The notes below the pieces were generated by a model that worked only from the letters and a program-made list of their open reading frames with translations, had not been told where the DNA came from and did no database searches. A stretch of DNA of 64,000 nucleotides, taken from NCBI RefSeq assembly GCF_000002515.2, contig NC_006042.1, positions 744,001 to 808,000 on the forward strand, in the 5' to 3' direction. The position numbers were made by a program, and so were the translations under genes. Positions 31,125-39,784 of the stretch are shown here, piece after piece (the stretch's first letter is position 1; each line of letters opens with the position of its first letter). This DNA is from Kluyveromyces lactis (taxonomy: Eukaryota; Ascomycota; Saccharomycetes; Saccharomycetales; Saccharomycetaceae).

Positions 31125-32933
31125 ATGACAGGAGGAGCTAAGGAGGCTTCAGGGAAAGAAACTAATACTGAAAAGACGGCAAATGCACAAGAAGGAGAAA
31201 AACCTTTATCTAATAAAGAGTTGAAGGAACTGAAAAAGAAGGAGAAGGCTGCAAAGAGAGCAGCCAGTAAGCAAGCTAGTGGTATCTCTATTGAAAAACA
31301 GCAGCAGCAAGCTGCTGCTAAGCGTGAAAAGAAGCAGCAACAAAGAGATCTCTTAGCTGCAAAAAAGAATAAAGCAGCCGACCCGGTCAAACATGATACC
31401 AAGAAGTCGACTCTATTTGGTCATCTAGAGACTGCTGAAGAAAGAAGAGCTTCTTTACTTGCAGTTTCGAGTGCTATCACTTCTACAGGTACCTCAAGGA
31501 TTACTGCTAATGGGTTAGTATTGCCTTTACTTGCTACTACACCCGCGGTTGCGGTTTCCCAACCAATGTCTGCATCTCCTTTGAGTTCAAACCTTTCTGG
31601 AAGCAATACTAATTTGGCAGGTTTGGCTCATTCAGAAGATTTTGAAGCCCATCAAATGCTAAATTCCTTGTCCCTTGATGAATCGTCTTCATTTGTCCCA
31701 GGAATATCATCCGTCATTCCAAATACCATGACTTCACAATTTACAAATCAACAATCGATTGCCTCTGTAAAAGAATTGATTGCCAATCGCGAAATGTTAC
31801 ATCCCGCTATCACCTCTCTGACTTTGGATTATGCATTCTATAAAATTATAGGTTCCATTCCTCGTTGTATTGCCATGTTAGAGGCATTCCAACTGGTTGT
31901 CAGAGACTACAAGACTCCAGAAGGTACTACTCTTTCACGTAATTTGACAAGTTACCTGTCCCATCAAATTGATTTCTTGAAGAAGTCAAGACCATTGAGT
32001 GTAACCATGGGTAATGCCATTAGATGGTTGAAGCAAGAAATCTCTCTAATCGATCCTTCAACACCGGATTCAAAGGCCAAAAAAGAACTTTGTGATAAGA
32101 TTGCACAGTTCGCTAGAGAAAGAGTGCAGTTGGCTGATCAACTTATCATTGAAACAGCTTCACAACATATTGAAGAAGGCAGCACTATATTGACCTATGG
32201 CTGTTCCAAGGTTTTAACTGATTTATTCCTACACAACGCCATAAATTTCGGTAAGAACTTCCAAATTGTTATAGTGGACAGTAGACCTTTGTTTGAGGGT
32301 CGTAAAATGGCAGAATCTTTGAGAAATCAAGGTCTTAATGTTTTGTATGTTCCCATTACAGCATTGGGTACCGTATTCAATATGGATATCAAATATGTGT
32401 TTTTGGGAGCGCATTCGATTCTTTCAAATGGTTTCCTATATTCAAGAGTCGGTACTGCTCAGATCGCTATGTTGGCAAGCAGAAGAAATATTCCTGTACT
32501 TGTATGCTGTGAGTCTTTAAAGTTCTCTCAAAGGGTACAGCTTGATAGTGTCACATCTAATGAACTTGCTGATCCAAACGATTTGGTAACCATTGACTCT
32601 GCTAATCCTGTACAGAGACGTAACAACAATGGGTTCTTATTACAGCAATTTATCAAAGAGCGTGAAGCGCAGCAGAAGGAAGTCGAGAATAGCTCTAAGC
32701 AAAATAATAAATCTGGCAGTGCTAATACCAATAATGCTACTGCCGACGAAGGTAAGAATGTCAAGGATAAACCAATACTAGCAGAGTGGGAGAAATCACC
32801 TAATTTGCACATCTTCAATATAATGTACGATTTAACACCCCCTGACTACATCAAGAAGATCATTACAGAATTTGGTTCGTTGCCACCATCTTCTGTTCCC
32901 GTGGTTCTTAGAGAATACAAAGCATCAGCTTGA
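31125..32933 (+). CDS. GCD2: Translation initiation factor eIF2B delta subunit
   Basis: The 602-residue product is Gcd2 (YGR083W, 651 aa), the delta subunit of eIF2B. With Gcn3 and Gcd7 it forms the regulatory core that senses phosphorylated eIF2 and controls GDP/GTP exchange. The N-terminal third is Lys/Ala/Gln-rich (KELKELKKKEKAAKRAASKQ). The conserved Rossmann-like eIF2B alpha/beta/delta domain runs from about residue 215 to the end, with TYGCSKVLTDLF, VIVDSRPLFEGRKMAESL and VFLGAHSILSNGFLYSRVGT. The typical C-terminus NIMYDLTPPDYIKKIITEFG is intact. Confidence 0.95.
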   Translation: MTGGAKEASGKETNTEKTANAQEGEKPLSNKELKELKKKEKAAKRAASKQASGISIEKQQQQAAAKREKKQQQRDLLAAKKNKAADPVKHDTKKSTLFGHLETAEERRASLLAVSSAITSTGTSRITANGLVLPLLATTPAVAVSQPMSASPLSSNLSGSNTNLAGLAHSEDFEAHQMLNSLSLDESSSFVPGISSVIPNTMTSQFTNQQSIASVKELIANREMLHPAITSLTLDYAFYKIIGSIPRCIAMLEAFQLVVRDYKTPEGTTLSRNLTSYLSHQIDFLKKSRPLSVTMGNAIRWLKQEISLIDPSTPDSKAKKELCDKIAQFARERVQLADQLIIETASQHIEEGSTILTYGCSKVLTDLFLHNAINFGKNFQIVIVDSRPLFEGRKMAESLRNQGLNVLYVPITALGTVFNMDIKYVFLGAHSILSNGFLYSRVGTAQIAMLASRRNIPVLVCCESLKFSQRVQLDSVTSNELADPNDLVTIDSANPVQRRNNNGFLLQQFIKEREAQQKEVENSSKQNNKSGSANTNNATADEGKNVKDKPILAEWEKSPNLHIFNIMYDLTPPDYIKKIITEFGSLPPSSVPVVLREYKASA

Positions 32934-33143
32934 ATGGAGCCCTTTGCATATATAATATACGATAATATCATATAATATAGTAAATGAAAAATTAGTATAG
33001 ATCTTCTTTTTTATTAATTGCGTAGTAATATTCAACATCGTAGGTTGTTTACTTAGGTATCGGCTTCATCGAGGATATTGCTATATATATGTACAAGTTA
33101 AGCTATGATCTCGATATTACCATTCACAAGTCATTTTTTCGAT

Positions 33144-33572
33144 TCAAACCTTGTGTCTGATGGCTGGGCTTAAATGTAGTGGAGACCAGATACCTCTCAC
33201 ACTATCGTTCAAAGTATCCACATTGTCGTTCTTAGTTCTGTGACGGAGTTGCTCACCAGATGCGTCTCTGATTAGTTTTAACTTATTCTCTACATTATCA
33301 ATGTTCAGATTTTTTACGCAGATGGCTTTATTACGGCCATTAACATAGTCACCTTTTATAACTGGATGGCCAGACTTTCTTACTATTTCGAACTGTATTG
33401 TTGGATATTTTTCAGCCCATTGAATCATTCTGTTAGACGTTAGGAAATCTCTCAAACCCTGTGAGGAACCACCCCAATTACAGTATTGCAAAGTGATCTT
33501 TTTACATGGAAGCACAAAAGCGCCAACACCATTTCTTGCGATAGAAGTTTGTCTCAAAACTTTAACAACCAT
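33144..33572 (-). CDS. MRPL51: Mitochondrial large-subunit ribosomal protein mL43
   Basis: The product is 142 residues when started at the ATG at 33570-33572 ([20 protein letters not shown]), matching S. cerevisiae Mrpl51 (YPR100W, 140 aa) in length and start. It belongs to the L51/S25/CI-B8 thioredoxin-like family (mL43). Characteristic text is [20 protein letters not shown], then [20 protein letters not shown] and VRGIWSPLH at the end. The open frame continues 36 codons upstream only to a GTG, and that extension looks like 5' leader. It converges with GCD2. Confidence 0.94.
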   Translation of the reverse strand: MVVKVLRQTSIARNGVGAFVLPCKKITLQYCNWGGSSQGLRDFLTSNRMIQWAEKYPTIQFEIVRKSGHPVIKGDYVNGRNKAICVKNLNIDNVENKLKLIRDASGEQLRHRTKNDNVDTLNDSVRGIWSPLHLSPAIRHKV

Positions 33573-35263
33573 TACTTCAGAGAAATCTTTATGACCGCGG
33601 GTACCAGCTCTGATTAGAAAACAAGTTGGGTGTATTTTGAAACTGTGGAGAGATCCTTCAGATGCAGAACATAGATTCACTAATATATCTTTTGAGTTTT
33701 ATTCGAGTTTTCAGTTCATGATTATTTTTTTCCAATTTCAAAAGACCATCAGTCACGTGAACAAATCTGTATGTATTCGAAGGTAGGAGGACAATTCACC
33801 ACATGCTCACACAAATGAAAAAGATACTGGTACCAACACTGCTATAAGGTGACGAATGTAAATAATACAGAACCTCTTTCCGACTATATTCTGTTTCTTT
33901 CACATTGCTATGTCAACACATCCTCATGAGATGTCATACGTCATGTAAACTTGATGATCTGTCGATGGGTTATGACAATAATGCACTACCAGCGTTTGGT
34001 TAAGGGTACTTTTACTGAGCAAATCCATAGAAAGTACGATAGAGGCCCCAGATTCTGATCCAAGATGTCCCAAAGGCTTCATATGAGGTTAATTAAATAA
34101 AGGGCCTGATTTGCGTTCACCCATGGAATGTACGGATTGACACCTAGCGTATGTTGGATGCACACTAGTAATTTGTTAAAAAAATTATGCACATGCGTCA
34201 TTTAAACCAATTAACTGGGCACTCCCTATTAAGTGTGATGTAAGTGTATGACACTTTGTTCAAGAACAGGCAAATGTATTGCCATAATAGTCACCAGTTT
34301 ATCATTATGGTGCGTATAATGTCCCTATAACTATTGAAAAATTAAAGTTCTATGCGTTTTTTTAAGGATGCGTATAACGATGACCACCCCTAAAAAACAT
34401 TCACTTGTAAGTAGCGAACAGTCAAGGTTTGTATCCGTTTCTTTAATTTATTACGGCGTTCACTGAAGCGTTTCAACGATGCAGTATAAAATGCGACAAA
34501 AAAATTTAGGGAAAAAAGCAGAAGAATACCATACTAATTAACTGGAACTTGGTAATTCATCAACGGTAAATACTTATAAGGTGTTAAGAGTTTATTAGCG
34601 TGTCCAAAGTAACATTTGTATTATATAAGAAGGGCAGCAAATGGCACTTTTTTACTACCATTTTCATACCTTTTACTTGCACCTTTATTTCATGTCATTG
34701 AAGAATTCTTAATATACATAGTTTTCCTTCAGATTAATTAAAGATTGAACACCCTCGAACAACAACCTAACTTTACTACGCTCATTAAAAACGATTATAA
34801 CGCTAAACTTGGTTCCCTACCCATACATACCTTTTGAAATTATTTTCTCTGTCACTAAACAAGAAAGTTTCAAAACGTCAGTTTTCAGAAGCTTCAATAC
34901 CTCGCTACAGAAAAATAAAATCATTCATTGGATCCAACTTTACGTCTATCCTTAAAAAGGAAAAAGGAGTGTGAATTAGTGTGAACATTGAACTCGAAGA
35001 GTTGCAATAATCATAGCACCACCACCTTAAAAACAATAAAAATAAATACAGTCGCTCGTTTGAAATATATTTTGCTTTCAATTTAACTATTGAAAGAACC
35101 TGATACCAAAAACCCAAGAACGTTTTCTAAGCGGCTTTGTCTGAGAAAACCTGAAAAAACCTTTTTGACACATTTCTGCAGGCAAACTTCTTTTGTCCCT
35201 GCATTAGAAAAAAAGAACTTTTGTGAACACCTAACCAAGGCAAACCTAAAACAAAAGCTACCT
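33573..35263. other. 1.7-kb intergenic regulatory region before the orphan gene
   Basis: This is the largest gene-free gap. It contains CACGTG at 33754-33759, a Rap1-type site at 34127-34139, a CCCCT stress-type element near 34387, many short A/T tracts, and a T/A-rich leader up to 35263. No tRNA B-box or convincing open frame was found. The in-frame codons from 35090 to 35263 open with TTG and are best read as 5' leader. Confidence 0.55.
34127..34139 (-). promoter_or_regulatory. Rap1-type site upstream of the orphan gene
   Basis: On the minus strand this reads CAATCCGTACATT, sharing the ATCCGTACATT core of the ribosomal-protein Rap1 sites in this window. It lies about 1.1 kb before the orphan gene and 0.55 kb before MRPL51, so its target is unclear. 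Confidence 0.45.
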
Positions 35264-37009
35264 ATGGAGCAATATCTTAACTTATCCGATGATGGCGAAG
35301 CACAGCCTAATTTGGATTTGGAATTAAAATCCTTCTTTGACTTTAGTCAAGATTCATCAATTAACCAAGATCCTTCTGCAGTTGGTCCCAACAATACTGC
35401 TTATTCAGAACAGGTTTTTCCTGAATTCACATTTGAAACTGAATCTAGCGGAAAAGAGTTTCAATTTGGTTCTATTGCGGAGTTGTTACAGGACACACCA
35501 ATGAGTAGAGATCTAGATTATTCCACAGCTACTGAGACGTCCACGCCACATTTCACCTATATGGCAGATAACTTCTTGGCTAGTAATTACAGTTTGGATG
35601 AAATTGCTGCGTTACCGAATACTAATGAGCAAATTACCATTAGTAACACAAATAATAACAAAGGTAACTTGATGCATTTTTCTGTCGGTCAATCGATGTT
35701 GTGTTTTAATAACGATATTTTTGACGGTAGAAGGGAAAGCTTTGTTTCCGATACTGTTACTCCGATTAGTTCCAACACAAATTCGCCAAGGAGTAATTCT
35801 GTCAATAATAATAAAATTAACAGAATCAACAACATGAGGGCACAGAAACCTAATAATGTGAGGTTTAGTTTCAATCATGTAAATTCATCTCCTTTTGCTG
35901 TTGGTAGCTCTTCCAGTATTGCAGAAGTCTCCATGGATTCGATGTTTCCACCCTCGCCCACGAAGACACCAACGAAAATGTTGCCAAAAACTAAGAGAAG
36001 GAAATCCTCGTCATCTTCTTCAAGTTCAGTTTCATCTCTAACTCAAGATCTTTTGTCGATGAAAGATAGAAGATGCATCTTTAAACCAGCCCCAAAGAAA
36101 AAATCAGAGCTTTATCTAAGGCCAGAAAGAAGATGCCCAAAATTCGAGTTTGGAATTCGGTCGGAAGATAATGTTATCAACGTAACGTTCCAAGGTGGGT
36201 TCATCAGAAATACCATCATGGATTGGTATTTCCCCAGTGACAGCGCTCTTCCTTCTAATTTTCAAGATGTGACAATCGAATACGATCATGATTATTACGC
36301 TAAAATGTTGAACCATATAAATACCCAAATCGCTATGCAAAATGACCCCAACATTTCAAGTTTCAGGACATATTGGAAAATCTTGAAGTGTCAAACTGGG
36401 CCACATATCAAATTGCAGTTCATTTCTGAAACATTAGATTGCGATGTTAATTTTTCGAACACCCAATATTATTTTAACATTGTGTCGAGAATCGTCAGAC
36501 CTAAAAGTTTCGGCCCAATAGAAAGCGGTGCTAGGTATAGGGCCAAGATGGTGAATGACATGAAATCGGACGATAGTACTGGCAAGCCGAGATGGTGTCA
36601 TTTTATCACCAGTGCTGAGATGAAGGGGATTTTAGATTTCATCTTTGATGGTCTTGATTACATAGCTAATGATGACACTTTGCCAGATAAATTATCCAAA
36701 GGTATAAAACCAAATCCGTTCAAGCAGCATGAATCTAGGATAAGATCTCATATGGTGGGGTATGTTTCCGGTAAAAAATGTATGAAAGATGCTAAGAATG
36801 TACTAACTGGTGAAAGGAAAGTCTTTGCCGAGGAAATGTATAAGCAGGTCATCGGATATGACGATAAAAGGAGACCGTATAACACTTTGAAGGAATTTGC
36901 TGTTATGGAGGTTAAATATATGATGGACAACATTGAAGATTTGTTTGGAAAATTCTATTGGGTCGATCCCGGAACTGTGCCCACCGGAGGGTATAAAGTC
37001 CGCTTCTGA
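35264..37009 (+). CDS. Unrecognised regulator-like protein
   Basis: I do not recognise this 581-residue protein. The start chosen is the ATG at 35264 (MEQYLNLSDDGEAQPN); upstream the frame only has TTG. Residues 1-110 are acidic and aromatic (LDLELKSFFDFSQDSS; FPEFTFETE), like an activation domain. Residues about 120-235 are Asn/Ser-rich. A basic patch KTKRRKSSSS near 242 reads as a nuclear signal. From about 270 to the end the composition becomes that of a folded domain: RRCPKFEFGIRSEDNVINVT, YWKILKCQTGPHIKLQF, RPKSFGPIESGARYRAKMVN, KPRWCHFIT, and a Tyr/Lys/Trp-rich end. No zinc-cluster, C2H2, APSES, forkhead, WOPR or MADS signature is visible. The long promoter fits a regulator. It converges on GAL1, but a role in galactose control is not shown. 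Confidence 0.6.
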   Translation: MEQYLNLSDDGEAQPNLDLELKSFFDFSQDSSINQDPSAVGPNNTAYSEQVFPEFTFETESSGKEFQFGSIAELLQDTPMSRDLDYSTATETSTPHFTYMADNFLASNYSLDEIAALPNTNEQITISNTNNNKGNLMHFSVGQSMLCFNNDIFDGRRESFVSDTVTPISSNTNSPRSNSVNNNKINRINNMRAQKPNNVRFSFNHVNSSPFAVGSSSSIAEVSMDSMFPPSPTKTPTKMLPKTKRRKSSSSSSSSVSSLTQDLLSMKDRRCIFKPAPKKKSELYLRPERRCPKFEFGIRSEDNVINVTFQGGFIRNTIMDWYFPSDSALPSNFQDVTIEYDHDYYAKMLNHINTQIAMQNDPNISSFRTYWKILKCQTGPHIKLQFISETLDCDVNFSNTQYYFNIVSRIVRPKSFGPIESGARYRAKMVNDMKSDDSTGKPRWCHFITSAEMKGILDFIFDGLDYIANDDTLPDKLSKGIKPNPFKQHESRIRSHMVGYVSGKKCMKDAKNVLTGERKVFAEEMYKQVIGYDDKRRPYNTLKEFAVMEVKYMMDNIEDLFGKFYWVDPGTVPTGGYKVRF

Positions 37010-37507
37010 GGTGTTGTGTCATATTTTCACTACCGTAAAGCAACATCTTTGGATAATATCAGAATGAGAAAGAACAGATACGCAGTACGTTTTTTGGTGA
37101 GCTCTTTGCACTTCTTTAGTTCTTTCCATCAATATCAGTTGCTTATGCACTTATGACTAATATTGATGTTTAACTTCAATATCTTTAAACTTTTGTTCTT
37201 CCCGACGTTCATTAAGAATACTAATACACTTTAATAATTAGTTTAATATTTGTTTCTATATAATGACATTTAATTAAAAAAGATAAAATATAAAAACATC
37301 ATAATAACTCACCAGAGGTTAAGAACAAAAAAACAAATTAGATATCTGCTAATCCAATATAGTTAAATCAATCTTTCCTTGGTATAATGGGTATATTACA
37401 TATATTTCAAGGACCGACACTCCTACCAAATATCTAAAATTTACCATATTAACATAACATGTATATAAACGTCAAATCATAATCAGCACTAACATTACCT
37501 AAAATAC
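37010..37507. other. Convergent 3' region between the orphan gene and GAL1
   Basis: This is a 498-base AT-rich segment holding the two 3' ends. TATATA-like elements are consistent with polyadenylation signals on both strands. No gene was seen. Confidence 0.4.
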
Positions 37508-39019
37508 CTATTCATATAAGACACTACCCAGACTTGGTTTGGAAATGATTATAGCATCTTCTAGTTCTTCTGCAGTCAATTCTGGAAATCTCAAGTTGTA
37601 ATATTGTTCAGTCAATGCACTCTTGACAGAGTCAACAGTGTCAGTAGAACATAAGTGTACTGTACAACCACCCCAACCGGCACCAGTCAAACGAGAACCG
37701 AAAGAACCATTCTTCAAAGCAATTTCACAAATGGAATCGGTCTCTGGGCAAGAACATTCGTATAATTTGTCACAAGATTCCTGCGATTCATTCATTAGGG
37801 CACCAAATTCTTCGAAGAAATTGGATTCACCTTTTTGGAACAATTGTAAGGCCTTCAAGACTCTCAAAGCCTCCGAATAAACATGCTTAGCACGTTGAAA
37901 TAACTTCAATCTTTGGAAACGAACAGGAAAGTTAGTTAGATATAGTTCAGTGAACTGAGAGATAGATTCACACCCGCACAGTTCAACGGCGTGATCTAGG
38001 GTGTATCCATTCGGGTCTAAGGTTTCTTCTACTAGTTGCAACATTTTATTCAATCTTTCGATACCAGTTTGAATTTCGCCATCCCATGGCTTACGGCACG
38101 ATTTGTCATATTTCGTGTAATATGAATCCATAAAGTTTCTTAGGGTACCCTTACCTAGGTTACCTTCAGTTTGTAAGGTAACACCGAATTTCTGAGCCAA
38201 AACGTTAGCAGCGACGGTGACTTCAACAACTCTCAAATTATAATTGACAGGTCCGGTTTCCGCCTTATTACTAACCACAAGAGTGTTCGCAATCAAGAAG
38301 GAAATTGGCAAATCTTCTGGGAACTTGAACGGAGTAGCCTTCAATTCTGGTTTGAACTCCACGTACAAAGCGTGACCCTCGATACCACAAATGGAGGCTG
38401 CTTGATCCATACCACCGTTATTAACACCGACATGATGTTCCGCTACAGCTGTAGTCTTTGTCAATTCATCCTTGAGGATTGGCGTTCCTGCAGGAACATT
38501 AGAGTATATGATTGCCAAAGAAACCGCACAGATGAAGGCAGCACTTGAAGACAAACCACCACCGCTAGGAATGTCACCCTTGACGTAGATTTCCATACCA
38601 TGAACTGGACCCTTGAAGTTGTATTTCTCTTGTAAGAATTGTTGAGCGACTAGGAGGCCACACTTGAAATAATTGGACCAGTCTGACACTGATGGGTCAA
38701 TTTCAATCAAGGATCCATCCAATGGTAAGTCGAACTTACGCTGAGCAAAATTGCTATCATGATTAGTCAAAGTAATGGATGGATTCTCGCTTTCAGAAGT
38801 TAAGCGGCACGCTAGCATCAAATCGTTTTCAATAGCCATTGGCAACACTGAAAACTGACAATAATCGATATGTTCACCAATCAAATTAACTCTACCAGGA
38901 GATCTGGTTATAAAAAACTTCCTGGAATCATCTGTATCATAACATTCCACAAATTCATTCTTCAATTGTTCCAATTTTGGAGCGTGAGCAAAATCTGTTG
39001 GCACAATAGGAACGGACAT
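37508..39019 (-). CDS. GAL1: Galactokinase (likely bifunctional kinase and GAL inducer)
   Basis: The 503-residue GHMP kinase phosphorylates galactose to galactose-1-phosphate, the first Leloir step. Motif 1, [12 protein letters not shown], is at residues 42-53 and binds the sugar. Motif 2, the ATP loop GGGLSSSA, is at 153-160. The catalytic-base segment GGMDQAAS is at 202-209 with Asp205. Motif 3, [11 protein letters not shown], is near residue 440. The Ser-Ala pair in motif 2, which the non-catalytic inducer Gal3 of S. cerevisiae lacks, is present. In K. lactis, which has no GAL3, Gal1 is also the galactose sensor that binds Gal80, and the same is inferred here. It is divergent from GAL10 across a promoter with four Gal4 sites. 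Confidence 0.97.
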
Positions 39020-39204
39020 TATTATTTCTTATATTTCAGCCTTGTTTCAAACCTGTTGTCACTTAAAAGGATTCTACGATCAAATTTCCAACTTTATAGG
39101 TTGAATGATATTCTCACCCGTCTATTGAAAGATCAAACCTGGTATCAAGATATGTCTCGAACTGTCAAACCTTTTAAATGTAATTTCAATTCAATAGAAC
39201 GGTT

Positions 39205-39212
39205 CTTTTATA
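39205..39212 (-). promoter_or_regulatory. GAL1 TATA box
   Basis: On the minus strand this reads TATAAAAG, about 190 bases upstream of the GAL1 ATG and on the GAL1 side of the four Gal4 sites. Confidence 0.65.
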
Positions 39213-39264
39213 GACCTTTGGAAGCCTGCTCCATCATTTAACAGAACGGCTACCGAGTTTTCTT

Positions 39265-39281
39265 CGGATCACTTCAATCCG
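39265..39281. promoter_or_regulatory. Gal4 (Lac9) site 1, GAL1-GAL10
   Basis: CGG and CCG separated by exactly 11 bases, the consensus for the Gal4/Lac9 zinc-cluster dimer. It is the site nearest GAL1 and forms an inverted repeat with site 2. Confidence 0.9.
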
Positions 39282-39284
39282 TAT

Positions 39285-39290
39285 CACGTG
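39285..39290. promoter_or_regulatory. CACGTG element between Gal4 sites 1 and 2
   Basis: The core of the 14-bp perfect palindrome GTATCACGTGATAC (39281-39294). It is a Cbf1/bHLH-type site placed between two Gal4 sites. Confidence 0.6.
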
Positions 39291-39297
39291 ATACATA

Positions 39298-39314
39298 CGG
39301 ATTGAACGAATCCG
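39298..39314. promoter_or_regulatory. Gal4 (Lac9) site 2, GAL1-GAL10
   Basis: CGG-N11-CCG. Its left half mirrors the right half of site 1. Confidence 0.9.
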
Positions 39315-39319
39315 CTCTA

Positions 39320-39336
39320 CGGAATACACCAATCCG
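39320..39336. promoter_or_regulatory. Gal4 (Lac9) site 3, GAL1-GAL10
   Basis: CGG-N11-CCG with an AT-rich spacer. It starts 22 bases after site 2 begins, about two helical turns. Confidence 0.9.
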
Positions 39337-39343
39337 GAATGAG

Positions 39344-39360
39344 CGGAAGACTATGCCCCG
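39344..39360. promoter_or_regulatory. Gal4 (Lac9) site 4, GAL1-GAL10
   Basis: CGG-N11-CCG. The spacer is more GC-rich than in the other three. It abuts the Mig1-like site. Confidence 0.8.
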
Positions 39361-39364
39361 GATG

Positions 39365-39376
39365 CCCCAGATTTTT
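39365..39376 (-). promoter_or_regulatory. Mig1-type glucose-repression site
   Basis: On the minus strand this reads AAAAATCTGGGG, an AT-rich stretch followed by the GC box, as in the Mig1 consensus. It is four bases from Gal4 site 4, a natural position for glucose repression of GAL1 and GAL10. Confidence 0.65.
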
Positions 39377-39579
39377 CGTTTCTCAGCAGGCAAGCTACCG
39401 ACCGTACTATTGGTAACGAGAGATGAGTTAGGAATTAAACACCGTGAAAGAAGGAAAGAAACAGAAATTACTAATAAGTTGCTATCATAACACGACAACC
39501 TGCTTGCCTTGCACCTTGAAGTGACATTGAGGATCAAATCCCCTTTACTTAAAACACGTATGATTGCATGCTCAATACG

Positions 39580-39587
39580 TATATAAA
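39580..39587 (+). promoter_or_regulatory. GAL10 TATA box
   Basis: TATATAAA lies about 200 bases upstream of the GAL10 ATG, on the GAL10 side of the Gal4 sites. An A tract of about 14 bases precedes the ATG. Confidence 0.6.
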
Positions 39588-39784
39588 CACTGAGTCCAGG
39601 CAATTGAATCCAAATAAGAACAGAAGGCAAAAACAGTAAACTGCCTTCCTTCAATATAATTGATATAATAGACTACCATTTGAAGGATATCTCTTATAGA
39701 AGCTGTCACTAAGAAGGACCAATAATCTGAATCAGGTTAAAGGAAACTCCTCGAAGCCAAAAAAAAAAAAAAATCAACGCTAAG

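Noticed and set aside
30890-31402. 170-codon minus-strand open frame over the GCD2 5' end
   Set aside because: It is the antisense shadow of the Lys/Ala/Gln-rich GCD2 N-terminus, which gives a Phe/Ser/Cys-rich artefact.
33573-33680. 36-codon N-terminal extension of MRPL51
   Set aside because: It starts at GTG, and the downstream ATG gives the family length and the conserved first residues.
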